Below are positions 45,648-54,087 of a stretch of 64,000 nt of DNA, piece after piece (the stretch's first letter is position 1; each line of letters starts with the position of its first letter). The notes under the pieces are model-generated. The model was not told the DNA's origin. It did not search any database and saw nothing but the letters and a program-made list of their open reading frames with translations. This DNA comes from Nocardioides nitrophenolicus. GTDB taxonomy: Bacteria; Actinomycetota; Actinomycetes; Propionibacteriales; Nocardioidaceae. The translations under genes and the position numbers were made by a program. The stretch lies in assembly GCF_016907515.1 (NCBI RefSeq), contig NZ_JAFBBY010000001.1:1-64000 (forward strand). The letters run 5' to 3'.

Positions 45648-46984
45648 CGGCGGGCGCGCTTCTCCCGCGGCTGGACCTTGATCTCGATCGGGGTGCCGAC
45701 GAAGCCGAACTCCTCACGCAGCCGGCGCTCGATGAACCGCTCGTAGCCCTGGTCCAGCTTGCCGGTGGTGAACAGCTTGAACACCGGCGGCGCGCTCTGC
45801 ACCTGGCTGCCGAACAGGATCCGCGGCTGCTTGCCGCCCCGCACCGGGTGGGGGTGCTCGGCGACGATTCGGCCGAGGAAGGCGTTGAGCGCGCCGGTGG
45901 AGATCCGGGTCTCCCAGCCCTCGATCGCGCGGTCCAGCGCGGGCACCAGGCGGTCGATGTGCCAGCCGGTCTTGGCGGTGATGTTGATCCGCGGCGCCCA
46001 CTGCACCTGCACCAGGTCGCGCTCGATCTCGCGGTCGAGGTAGTAGCGGCGCTCGGCGTCGACCAGGTCCCACTTGTTGAAGGCGATCACGAGCGCCTTG
46101 CCGGCCTCGCGCACCTCCTGCAGGATCCGCATGTCCTGCTCGGCGATGGACTCGTTGCCGGCCAGCACCAACACGCACACCTCGGCCCGCTCGATCGCGG
46201 TGGAGGTGCGCAGCCAGGCGTAGTACTCGTGGCCCGAGGCCTCCTTGACCCGCTTGCGGATGCCGGCGGTGTCGATGAAGCGCCACTCGCGGCCGCCGAG
46301 CTCGACGAGCTCGTCGACCGGGTCGACCGTGGTGCCGGCGACATTGTCGACGACGACGCGCTCCTCGCCCGCGAGCTTGTTGAGCAGCGACGACTTGCCG
46401 ACATTGGGCCGGCCGACGATGGCGATCCGGCGCGGTCCGCCGAGCTCCTCCTCGACCCGGTCGGGGGCCTCGGGGAGCACGTCGAGGACGGCGTCGAGCA
46501 GGTCGCCCGAGCCGCGGCCGTGGAGCGCCGAGACGGAGTGCGGCTCACCGAGGCCGAGATTCCACAGCCCGTAGGCCTCCGCCTCGGCCCGCTCGTCGTC
46601 GACCTTGTTGGCGGCGAGCACGACCGGCTTGCCGGACTTGCGCAGCACCCGGACCACGGCCTCGTCGGCGTCGGTGATGCCGACCGAGGCGTCGACCACG
46701 AAGAGGACCGCGTCGGCCAGGGTCACCGCGACCTCGGCCTGGACCTTGATCCGCTCGGCCATGCCGCGGGCGTCGGGGTCCCAGCCGCCGGTGTCGACGA
46801 GCGTGAAGGCCCGCCCGGCCCACTCGGCGTCGTACGACACCCGGTCGCGGGTGACTCCGGGGATGTCCTCGACGACGGCCTCGCGGCGACCGAGGATCCG
46901 GTTCACCAGGGTCGACTTGCCGACGTTGGGACGGCCGACGACGGCCAGCACCGGGACCACCCCGGTCGGGGTGTCTTCACTCAT
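45644..46984 (-). CDS. der: ribosome-assembly GTPase Der (EngA)
   Basis: 446 residues, essential double-GTPase that helps assemble the 50S subunit. Two G domains: first [16 protein letters not shown] (P-loop, residues 15-30), GVTRDR, DTGGWD, NKVD; second [37 protein letters not shown]-like C-terminal domain ends in basic [11 protein letters not shown]. The ATG lies within the last codons of plsC (8-base overlap). Last gene of the cmk-plsC-der group. Confidence 0.96.
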
Positions 46985-47705
46985 CAGGTTCTCCTTGCGG
47001 GAGCGGTCCGGGCAGGCGCCGCCCCGTCTCGTCCAGGGCTTCGGCCAGCTGCTGCTGCAGGTGGGTGCGCAGCGCGGCCGAGGTCAGACGGACATTCTCC
47101 CGCGTCCGGGGCCAGGGAGCCGCATCGACGGCGTACGGCTCCCCCACGACGATGTCGATCCGCGCTCCCCCGTGGGGCAGCGAGCTGCTCGACCCGCCCG
47201 GGTCGCGCGAGCCCAGGAAGATCAGCGGTACGACGGGCGCCCCCGTCACCAGCGCCAGGTAGGCCGCGCCGCCGTGGAAGCGCTCCAGGTCCCCCGGCCC
47301 GCGGGTGCCCTCCGGGAACACCCCGACGGCGTGCCCCTCGCGCAGCACCCGCAGCGCCATCCGGACGGCCGCCGGGTCGGTGTGGTCGCGGTCGAGGGGG
47401 ATCTGGCCCGAGGCGCGCAGGAAGGCGCCCAGCGGCCCCGAGAACATCTCGGTCTTGGTCAGCGCGTGCACCGGCCGGGGCGCGAAGATCGCCATCAGCG
47501 GGCCGTCCACGAAGCCGATGTGGTTGCCGGCCACCACCGCCGGGCCCGTGGCGGGGAACCGCTCGGGGTGGTGCACCCGCACGTCCCAGCGGCGTCGGAT
47601 CAGCCAGCGCGAGGTGGGCCGCCCGCGCACCAGCAGCCCGCGCGCCGGCGTCCGGACCGTGTCGCTGCGCGGCCGCTGGGTGTGTGCGCTCACCCCCGCG
47701 GTCAC
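46977..47705 (-). CDS. 1-acyl-glycerol-3-phosphate acyltransferase-like protein (PlsC family)
   Basis: 242 residues. Acyltransferase motif I is written as [10 protein letters not shown] (His-x4-Asp, near 70); motif [20 protein letters not shown] (near 137). It transfers acyl groups to a lysophospholipid or related acceptor at the membrane. GTG at 47705 overlaps the cmk stop as GTGA and is preferred; a second GTG at 47693 would give 238 residues. The cmk-plsC-der order is conserved in actinobacteria. Confidence 0.9.
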   Translation of the reverse strand: MTAGVSAHTQRPRSDTVRTPARGLLVRGRPTSRWLIRRRWDVRVHHPERFPATGPAVVAGNHIGFVDGPLMAIFAPRPVHALTKTEMFSGPLGAFLRASGQIPLDRDHTDPAAVRMALRVLREGHAVGVFPEGTRGPGDLERFHGGAAYLALVTGAPVVPLIFLGSRDPGGSSSSLPHGGARIDIVVGEPYAVDAAPWPRTRENVRLTSAALRTHLQQQLAEALDETGRRLPGPLPQGEPDE

Positions 47706-48376
47706 ACCCGCTCCATCACCAGGCCCACCACGACGTCGACGACCTCGTCGAGGGTCAGGTCCGTGGAGTCCACGTGGACCGCGCCGTCGGCCATGGTCAA
47801 CGGGGCGACCGCGCGGCCCGAGTCGATCTCGTCCCGGGCCAGCAGCGACGCGCGGGTGGCGGCGACGTCGGCGCCGCCGTTCTCCAGCGCCCGACGGGCG
47901 GCGCGGGCAGCCGGGTCGGCGGTCAGGTAGACCTTGAGCTCCGCCTGCGGCCACACCACGGAGCCGATGTCGCGGCCCTCGACCACGATCCCCCCGGCGC
48001 CGATCAGCTCGCGCTGGATCTCGACCAGCCGGGCGCGGACCTCGGGGACCGCGCTGACCGGCGAGACCGCGCCGTTGACCGCGTCGCCGCGGATCTCGAC
48101 GGAGACATCACGGCCGTCGACGGTGATCGTCGGCGCGAGCGGGTCGGTCCCCGAGACGAGCACCGGCTCGCCGGCGCGCGCGGCGACGGCGGCCGGGTCG
48201 TGCACGTCGATGCCCTGGTCGAGCATCCACCAGGTGACCGCGCGGTACTGGGCGCCGGTGTCGAGATAGCGCAGGCCGAGCCGGTCGGCCACGGCACGGC
48301 AGGTGCTGGACTTGCCCGAGCCGGAGGTTCCGTCCACTGCCACGACAACATTCACCGGCTGGTCCACGGGCGGCAC
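47702..48376 (-). CDS. cmk: cytidylate kinase
   Basis: 224 residues; phosphorylates CMP/dCMP with ATP. P-loop VAVDGTSGSGKSSTCRAVA (residues 11-29), YLDTGAQYRAVTWW (CMP-site Asp/Tyr), GIVVEGRDIGSVV, VYLTADPAARAARR (lid arginines) and RDEIDSGRAVAPL are all present. GTG start one base after the tyrA stop codon (TAA-G-GTG), with GGTAAGG as weak ribosome-binding purines. Couples to plsC by GTGA. Confidence 0.95.
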   Translation of the reverse strand: MPPVDQPVNVVVAVDGTSGSGKSSTCRAVADRLGLRYLDTGAQYRAVTWWMLDQGIDVHDPAAVAARAGEPVLVSGTDPLAPTITVDGRDVSVEIRGDAVNGAVSPVSAVPEVRARLVEIQRELIGAGGIVVEGRDIGSVVWPQAELKVYLTADPAARAARRALENGGADVAATRASLLARDEIDSGRAVAPLTMADGAVHVDSTDLTLDEVVDVVVGLVMERV

Positions 48377-48377
48377 C

Positions 48378-49454
48378 TTACCGGTGGGTCACCCACCCTC
48401 TCGACTCCAGAGCGGCCCGCAGCTCCTCGGCCCGGCCCACGACGACGTCGAGCTCGACCTGGCCGACCGGGCGGCCCGGGTCGTGGTCGATGCGGACGTC
48501 CTCGATGTTGACGCCGCTGTCGCCGGCGTCGGCGAACAGCCGGGCCAGCCCGCCCGGCTGGTCGGGCAGGGCCACCCGGACCGCCTCCATCGGCTCCGGC
48601 GCGGCGCCGTGCTTGCCGGGGATGGCGCGGGTGCCGGCCTGGCCGTAGGCGAGAAGCGACTCCAGGCCCACCCGGTCGCCGCCGACGACCGCCTCCAGGG
48701 CGAGGTCCAGCCGGTCGCGGACCTCGGCCAGCAGCGCGGCGACCGCGGTCGCGTTGCCGCCGATGATCTGGCTGTAGAGCCGCGGGTCACCGCCGGCGAC
48801 CCGGGTCACGTCGCGGACACCGGTGCCCGAGAGCGCGAGGTGGTCGGCCGAGGCGCCCGCGAGCGTCCCGGCGACGAGAGCCGCCATCAGGTGCGGGACG
48901 TGAGAGGTCCGCGCCACGGCACGGTCGTGCTCGACCGGGCTCAGGTGCACCGGGACCGCACCACACACCAGTGCCAGCGCCTCGACCACCCGGGTCGCGG
49001 ACGGCGCCGCGTCGGGGCCGGGCGTGATCGCCCAGGGCCGGCCGTCGAAGAGCTCGGCATTGGCCGTGAGCGGACCGGAGTGCTCGGTGCCGGCCATCGG
49101 GTGGCTGCCGACGTACCGGCTTACGGACCGATGGCCCGCCACCGCGTCCAGCGGACCGGCCTTGACGCTGCCCACGTCGGTCACGACGGTCTCCGGGCCG
49201 ACCCGGTCGAGCACCTCGGTGATCACCGCGCCCAGCGCGTCCGGAGGTACGGCGACCACGACCAGCTGCGGCTCGTCCTGGTCCGTGCGGGCCCGGCCGG
49301 CGCCGAGCCCGGTCGCGGTGCGCACGTGGTCCGAGGTGGTGTCGGTGAGCAGCACCTCGAGCCCGGCGCGACGGCAGGCCAGCGCGATCGAGGTGCCGAT
49401 CAGGCCGGTCCCGACGATCTCGACCGGGCCTACGAGCACACTCGTCTCAGACAC
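48378..49454 (-). CDS. tyrA: prephenate dehydrogenase with ACT domain
   Basis: 358 residues; NAD(P)-dependent oxidative decarboxylation of prephenate to 4-hydroxyphenylpyruvate for tyrosine synthesis. Rossmann motif IVGTGLIGTSIALACRRAG (residues 13-31), DVGSVK, SHPMAGTEHSGP (active-site His) and SPVEHDRAVARTSHVPHL. An ACT-like C-terminal domain (about 275-358, VRVALPDQPGGLARLFADAG) probably gives tyrosine feedback control. GTG start; TAGCCT lies 7 bases upstream (complement of 49462-49467), a leaderless promoter that likely drives tyrA-cmk-plsC-der. Confidence 0.93.
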   Translation of the reverse strand: MSETSVLVGPVEIVGTGLIGTSIALACRRAGLEVLLTDTTSDHVRTATGLGAGRARTDQDEPQLVVVAVPPDALGAVITEVLDRVGPETVVTDVGSVKAGPLDAVAGHRSVSRYVGSHPMAGTEHSGPLTANAELFDGRPWAITPGPDAAPSATRVVEALALVCGAVPVHLSPVEHDRAVARTSHVPHLMAALVAGTLAGASADHLALSGTGVRDVTRVAGGDPRLYSQIIGGNATAVAALLAEVRDRLDLALEAVVGGDRVGLESLLAYGQAGTRAIPGKHGAAPEPMEAVRVALPDQPGGLARLFADAGDSGVNIEDVRIDHDPGRPVGQVELDVVVGRAEELRAALESRGWVTHR

Positions 49455-49478
49455 GCAGGCAAGGCTAGGGGATGCCGG

Positions 49479-49889
49479 TCACTCCTCCGGCTCCCCGCCC
49501 GGCTGGTAGGACCCGAACGACCAGTGGTTGCCCTCCGGGTCGCGCACGCTGCCACCGCGACCGCCGTAGTCCTGGTCGGCCATCGCCCGCTCGACCGTGG
49601 CGCCCGCCGCGAGCGCCGCGTCGAAGACCGCGTCCGGATCGTCGGTGACCAGGTACGCCGCCCCCGAGCCCGCCGGCTGCAGCGGGGCGTCGGGGCGGAC
49701 CGCGCCGAACATGATCCCGCCGCCGGCCGGCCACAGCCACTCGGCGTGGACGACGGTGCCGGACTCGTCACGGTAGGTGCCGTGCTCGACGAACCCGATC
49801 GTCCGCAGCCACGCGGTCATCGCGTCGACGTCGCGGAACTGCAGGGCGGGCCAGAGCCGGACTCGTGCTGCTGCTTGCTCAGTGCTCAT
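49479..49889 (-). CDS. VOC-superfamily (glyoxalase-like) protein
   Basis: 136 residues of one vicinal-oxygen-chelate unit: PALQFRDVDAMTAWLRTIGF at the start, HAEWLWPAGGGIMFG, YLVTDDPDAVFDAALAAGA and the end VRDPEGNHWSFGSY. Used widely for glyoxalase, resistance or dioxygenase roles; activity unknown. Third gene of an SDR-AraC-VOC operon: its ATG lies 11 bases inside the AraC gene. Confidence 0.8.
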   Translation of the reverse strand: MSTEQAAARVRLWPALQFRDVDAMTAWLRTIGFVEHGTYRDESGTVVHAEWLWPAGGGIMFGAVRPDAPLQPAGSGAAYLVTDDPDAVFDAALAAGATVERAMADQDYGGRGGSVRDPEGNHWSFGSYQPGGEPEE

Positions 49890-50727
49890 GACCCGAGCCT
49901 GCGCCCTCCTCGCCCGGCCGGTCTTGAACGAACGGGAACTCCTCGCGCAGCCAGGTGGTCGGCGTACAGCCGGCCAGGGCGGTCCACTCGCGGGTCAGGT
50001 GCGCCTGGTCGGCGTACCCGCACGCGGCGGCCACCTCCGCCAGGGGCCGATGCCCGAGCAGGCCGCGCGCGCTCTCCAGCCGCGCCACCCGCTGGAACGC
50101 CTTGGGCGCCAGCCCGCACTCGGCTCGCACCAGCGTCCCGAGCCGGCGCCGGCTGTAGCCGACCTCGGCGGCCACCTCGCTCACCCGGCTGCCCGAGGTC
50201 AGCAGCGCCAGGGCGTGCGCCACCTCCGCGCGCGGCGCCGGGTCGCCGCCGCGCGCGGCCAGGGCGGCGAGGGTGCGGTCGACCAGCGCGATCCGCGCGG
50301 TCCACGAGCTCAGCGCGTGCAGCCGCTCGGGCAGCTCCCGCAAGGCCGCCGGTACGACGGCCTCGTCGAGGTCGGTCAGCGCGCCGGACAGGTCCGCGGC
50401 GGGTCGCCCCAGCAGCACCCGGACGCCCTCGACGCTCAGCGCGAGCTGCACGCCTCGCTGCGTCCCGTCGTGGTGGATCGCCGCGGGCTCGGTGTGCAGG
50501 CCGGACAGCGAGGCCCACGCGGCGTGCAGGCTGGCGGGCCGCCCGGCCCAGGAGACCCGGAGCGGGTCGTCGAGCGGCAGCACCAGCGTGATCGTGGTCG
50601 ACGGCAGGCCCCGGTGCACGCCGGGCGCGCCGAAGTCGACGTCGTACGGGATCCGCGCGACGACATGTCGGCGCAGGGCGGCGGGCACCGGTGGCACCGG
50701 GATCACCGCACCGCCGTCGTCGGTCAC
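49879..50727 (-). CDS. AraC-family regulator
   Basis: 282 residues. The N-terminal half (1-170) is a ligand- or dimerisation-type beta region; the C-terminal HTH pair is in SRVSEVAAEVGYSRRRLGTLV and RPLAEVAAACGYADQAHLTREW (near 200-270), the second being the conserved AraC helix with PTTWLREE after it. It likely regulates its own operon with the SDR and VOC genes. GTG start overlapping the SDR stop as GTGA; longer starts would run into the SDR. Confidence 0.85.
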   Translation of the reverse strand: MTDDGGAVIPVPPVPAALRRHVVARIPYDVDFGAPGVHRGLPSTTITLVLPLDDPLRVSWAGRPASLHAAWASLSGLHTEPAAIHHDGTQRGVQLALSVEGVRVLLGRPAADLSGALTDLDEAVVPAALRELPERLHALSSWTARIALVDRTLAALAARGGDPAPRAEVAHALALLTSGSRVSEVAAEVGYSRRRLGTLVRAECGLAPKAFQRVARLESARGLLGHRPLAEVAAACGYADQAHLTREWTALAGCTPTTWLREEFPFVQDRPGEEGAGSGHEH

Positions 50728-51473
50728 GTCAGGCTCATTCCCCCGTCGAGGACCACGATCTCGCCCGTCAGGTAGTCCGACGCGACGAGCGCGGCGACCG
50801 TGTCCGCGACGTCCTCGGGACGGGCCGCGCGCCGCATCGGGGCGTGCTCGCGCCACAGCTCCTGGGCGTCGGTCCAGTCCGCGGTGAGCGGGGTGTGGAC
50901 CAGTCCCGGCGCGACCGCGTTGACCCGGATCGCGGGCGCGAGGGTGCGGGCGAGCAGGCGGGTGGTGTGGTTGAGCGCCGCCTTCGTCGCGGCGTACGGG
51001 ATGGACGCGCCCTTCGGTCGCACCCCGGCGTGCGAGCTGATGTTGACCACGCACCCGGCGCGCCCGCGCGACGCCGCGGCGAGCAGGGCGGGCCGGGCCT
51101 CGGCGACGAGCCGGAAGGGGGCGACGACGTTGACCTCGGTCAGCTCGTGCCACACCTCCGGCGTCGCGGCGTCGAGGTCGTCGTGCGCGATGACCCGGCT
51201 CAGGCCGGCGTTGTTGACCAGCACGTCGAGCCGCCCGTACGCCGCGAGCGCCTCGCGGACCAGCCGCACCCGCTCCGCGTCGTCCGCGAGATCGGCCCGC
51301 ACGAAGGCGCCGTCGAGCTCGCGCGCCAGCGCGCCGCCCCGGTCGGCGGAGCGGCCGTGCACGATCACGGCGTAGCCGTCGTCGGCCAGGCGGCGGGCGA
51401 CGGCCGCGCCGATGCCCGAGGTGGACCCGGTGACGAGCGCGACCGGGCGCGGTGCGTCCGGGTTCGGGGTCAT
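50724..51473 (-). CDS. SDR oxidoreductase, FabG-like
   Basis: 249 residues, classical SDR: VTGSTSGIGAAVARRL (residues 14-29), NNAG, Ser in NISSHAG, YAATKAALN with the YxxxK pair, and C-terminal VVLDGGMSLT. Cofactor preference and substrate unknown. First gene of an SDR-AraC-VOC group. ATG 6 bases after TAGGGT (complement of 51480-51485), so a leaderless transcript; this promoter separates it from rluB upstream. Confidence 0.85.
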   Translation of the reverse strand: MTPNPDAPRPVALVTGSTSGIGAAVARRLADDGYAVIVHGRSADRGGALARELDGAFVRADLADDAERVRLVREALAAYGRLDVLVNNAGLSRVIAHDDLDAATPEVWHELTEVNVVAPFRLVAEARPALLAAASRGRAGCVVNISSHAGVRPKGASIPYAATKAALNHTTRLLARTLAPAIRVNAVAPGLVHTPLTADWTDAQELWREHAPMRRAARPEDVADTVAALVASDYLTGEIVVLDGGMSLT

Positions 51474-51496
51474 CTCCGCACCCTAGACGACGACGG

Positions 51497-52249
51497 CTAC
51501 AGCCCGACCAGCTCGAGCAGCTGGCCCAGCTCGTCGTCGGACAGCTCGCGGATCGCGCCGCCGCGCAGGGTCCCGAGCTCGATCGGGCCGAACCGGGTGC
51601 GGCTGAGCTGGCGGACGGGGTGCCCGACCTGGTCGAGCAGCCGGCGCACGATCCGGTTGCGGCCCTCGTGGATGACCAGCTCGATGATCGACCTGTCGGC
51701 CGAGCTGTCGATCACCCGCGCCCGGCGCACCTCCACCGGGCCGTCGTCGAGCGTCACCCCCGCGAGCAGGTCGGCGACGGTGCCCTTGGCGATCCGGCCG
51801 GCGACCTCGGCGACATAGGTCTTCTCCACCTCGAAGGACGGGTGCGCCATCCGGTGCGCGAACTCGCCGTCGTTGGTGAGCAGCAGCAGGCCCGAGGTGT
51901 CCGTGTCGAGCCGGCCGACGTGGAAGAGCCGCTCCGGCCGGTCGGCCACCAGGTCGCCGAGCGTCCGCCGGCCCTGCGGGTCGGACATCGTGGAGACCAC
52001 GCCGCGGGGCTTGTTGAGCACCAGGTAGACGTGCTCGGACACCGGCGGCAGCCGCTTGCCGGACACCTTGATCACCGCGGTCCGCGGGTCGACCTTGGTG
52101 CCGAGCCGGGTCACGACCTCGCCGTCGACCTCCACCTCGCCGTCGAGCATCAGCTCCTCGCACCGGCGCCGCGAGGCGACGCCGGACTGGGCGAGCAGCT
52201 TCTGCAGCCGGATCTGGCCGTCGTCGTCGACCGCGATGTCACGCGTCAT
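51497..52249 (-). CDS. rluB: RluB-type 23S rRNA pseudouridine synthase
   Basis: 250 residues. S4 RNA-binding domain at the start (IRLQKLLAQSGVASRRRCEELM, 12-33), then the synthase core with catalytic Asp in VGRLDTDTSGLLLLTNDG (near 120) and HEGRNRIVRRLLDQVGHPV. It converts a uridine in the peptidyl-transferase region of 23S rRNA (2605-type in E. coli). Overlaps the scpB end by 11 bases, the usual scpA-scpB-rluB arrangement. Confidence 0.92.
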   Translation of the reverse strand: MTRDIAVDDDGQIRLQKLLAQSGVASRRRCEELMLDGEVEVDGEVVTRLGTKVDPRTAVIKVSGKRLPPVSEHVYLVLNKPRGVVSTMSDPQGRRTLGDLVADRPERLFHVGRLDTDTSGLLLLTNDGEFAHRMAHPSFEVEKTYVAEVAGRIAKGTVADLLAGVTLDDGPVEVRRARVIDSSADRSIIELVIHEGRNRIVRRLLDQVGHPVRQLSRTRFGPIELGTLRGGAIRELSDDELGQLLELVGL

Positions 52250-52892
52250 CGCGCGCCTCCTCGTCCCCGCGCTCGGCGGGCGCCTCGACCGGCTCGGCGA
52301 CGCTCTCGCGCAGCTCCTCCTCGACGTCCGCCAGCTCGGGCAGGTGCGGCGCCAGGTCGGGCAGCTCGTCGAGGGAGACGATGCCGATCCGCTCCAGGAA
52401 GTAGCTGGTCGTGCGGTAGAGGGTCGCGCCGTGCTCGCCGTCGCGGCCGGCCTCCTCGACCAGGCCGCGGCTGAGCAGGGTCCGCATCACGCCGTCGACG
52501 TTGACCCCCCGCACCGCCGACACCCGGGCCCGCGAGACGGGCTGCTGGTAGGCGACGACGGCGAGGGTCTCCAGGGCGGCCTGGGTGAGCCGGGCCTGCT
52601 GGCCCTCGAGCACGAACGCCTCGACGACCGGCGCCAGTTCCTCGCGGGTGTAGTAGCGCCAGCCGCCGGCGACATTGCGCAGCTCGAAGCCGCGGCCCTG
52701 CTCGTCGTACTCGGCCGCGAGGGCGCTCAGCGCGGCGACGACCTCGGTCTCGGGATAGCGGACCGCGGTCGCCAGGGCCACCGCGTCGAGCGGCTGGTCG
52801 GCGACCATCAGCACCGCCTCCAGCGCCGGCCGCAGCTCGGCGACCGGCTCGGCCGCGGCCTCCTCGACCGGCTCGTCGGTCTGGTCAGTCAT
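52239..52892 (-). CDS. scpB: segregation and condensation protein B
   Basis: About 217 residues of winged-helix kleisin-complex protein: LRPALEAVLMVADQPL, RGFELRNVAGGWRYYTR, LTQAALETLAVVAYQQPVSRARV and VNVDGVMRTLLSRGLVEEAGR are family blocks. It binds ScpA and SMC in chromosome condensation. Two in-frame ATGs lie 18 bases apart inside a tandem duplication (GTCATCGCTGG at 52888 and 52906 on the plus strand); the one at 52892 has GGAG upstream and overlaps scpA by 8, the one at 52910 adds six residues. Confidence 0.92.
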   Translation of the reverse strand: MTDQTDEPVEEAAAEPVAELRPALEAVLMVADQPLDAVALATAVRYPETEVVAALSALAAEYDEQGRGFELRNVAGGWRYYTREELAPVVEAFVLEGQQARLTQAALETLAVVAYQQPVSRARVSAVRGVNVDGVMRTLLSRGLVEEAGRDGEHGATLYRTTSYFLERIGIVSLDELPDLAPHLPELADVEEELRESVAEPVEAPAERGDEEARDDA

Positions 52893-53772
52893 CGCTGGCT
52901 GCTCCGTCATCGCTGGGCTTCTCCTCCGCGGGCGCGTCCTCGGCCGGCGCCGCCCCGTCGAACTCGTCGGTGATCAGGTCCTCCACGTCGACCGCCTCGT
53001 CGCCGGTCCAGCGCACGGTCAGCTCCCCGAGCGGGGTCACCTGGTCGAAGGCCACCGCGCCCTCGCGGAAGAGCTCGAGCAGGGACAGGAAGCGGGCCAC
53101 CGTGGTGAGCGTGTCCGGCGAGTCGCCGCACAGCGCCCGGAAGGTGAGGGTGCCGCTGCGGCGCAGCCGGTCGACGACGATCGCCGCCTGCTCGCGCACG
53201 CTGACGGTCGGCGCGTGGATGTGGTGCAGGGTGAGCTGCAGCTCGGGGCGGGGCGTCATCGCCTTGGCGGCCAGCGCCGCGAAGGCGTCGAGGCCGATCC
53301 CGATCAGCACCTCCGGCAGCAGTCCGGCGTACCGCTCCTCCAGGCCGACCGCCCGCGGGTAGCGGCGCGCCTCGGCCTGCAGCCGCTGGTCGAGCACCGC
53401 CGCGACCTGCTTGTAGGCCTTGTACTGCAGCAGCCGGGCGAACAGCAGGTCCCGCGCCTCCAGCAGGGCCAGGTCCTCCTCGTCCTCCACGTCGCCGGCC
53501 GGCAGCAGCCGGGCGGCCTTGAGGTCGAGCAGGGTCGCGGCGACCAGCAGGAAGGAGGTCGTCTCCTCCAGCGAGTCGTCGGGGAGCTGCTTGATGTGGG
53601 CGATGAACTCGTCGGTGACCTTCGACAGCGCGATCTCGGTGACGTCGAGCTTGTGCTTCGAGATCAGGCTCAGCAGCAGGTCGAACGGGCCCTCGAAGTT
53701 GGCCAGGCGCACGGCGAACCCGCCGTGCCCCTCCTCCGCCTCGACCTCGCTCACGCCTGCATCATGACTCAC
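52885..53772 (-). CDS. scpA: segregation and condensation protein A
   Basis: 295 residues, kleisin partner of SMC. Core FAVRLANFEGPFDLLLSLISKHKLDVTEIAL (residues 17-47) is diagnostic, then ATLLDLKAARLLP, a middle helical linker, and the C-terminal winged helix (FRALCGDSPDTLTTVARFLSLLELFREG). The last 35 residues are acidic and low-complexity (EDAPAEEKPSDDGAASDD). Overlaps the upstream small gene by 11 bases. Confidence 0.94.
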   Translation of the reverse strand: MSHDAGVSEVEAEEGHGGFAVRLANFEGPFDLLLSLISKHKLDVTEIALSKVTDEFIAHIKQLPDDSLEETTSFLLVAATLLDLKAARLLPAGDVEDEEDLALLEARDLLFARLLQYKAYKQVAAVLDQRLQAEARRYPRAVGLEERYAGLLPEVLIGIGLDAFAALAAKAMTPRPELQLTLHHIHAPTVSVREQAAIVVDRLRRSGTLTFRALCGDSPDTLTTVARFLSLLELFREGAVAFDQVTPLGELTVRWTGDEAVDVEDLITDEFDGAAPAEDAPAEEKPSDDGAASDD

Positions 53773-54085
53773 GCAGGCGCCTGACCAGCGCGGAGCTCTC
53801 CCCCTCGGCCTCGAGCTCGCCCAGGACCAGGTGCAGCGCCTCGCGGACCAGGCGACCGCGGTCGACGGCCATGCCGTGCTCCCCGCGCAGGGTCAGCCGG
53901 GCCTGCTCCAGCTGCATCAGCTCCGCCGAGGAGACGTAGACCGTGATCTTCTCCTCGTGGCGGACCCGGCCGGTGGGACCCTTCGGCTGCTTCTCGGGTA
54001 CGTTGGCGGGCGGGTCGGGAACGGCGCGCACCGCGGGACCCGGCGCGTCGGCGGTCGGCCGGAACAGGTCGTCCGCGGCCGGCAT
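53762..54085 (-). CDS. small basic/RHH-like protein between parA and scpA
   Basis: 107 residues. A disordered, proline-rich first half (about 1-45) is followed by KITVYVSSAELMQLEQARL, with a strand then two helices, in the layout of a ribbon-helix-helix DNA-binding dimer, and a C-terminal helix REALHLVLGELEAEGE. The start ATG is 2 bases after the parA stop. Because parA here has no parB beside it, this protein is the natural candidate to be its DNA- or partner-binding protein. No named family recognised. Confidence 0.75.
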   Translation of the reverse strand: MPAADDLFRPTADAPGPAVRAVPDPPANVPEKQPKGPTGRVRHEEKITVYVSSAELMQLEQARLTLRGEHGMAVDRGRLVREALHLVLGELEAEGESSALVRRLRES

Positions 54086-54087
54086 GC

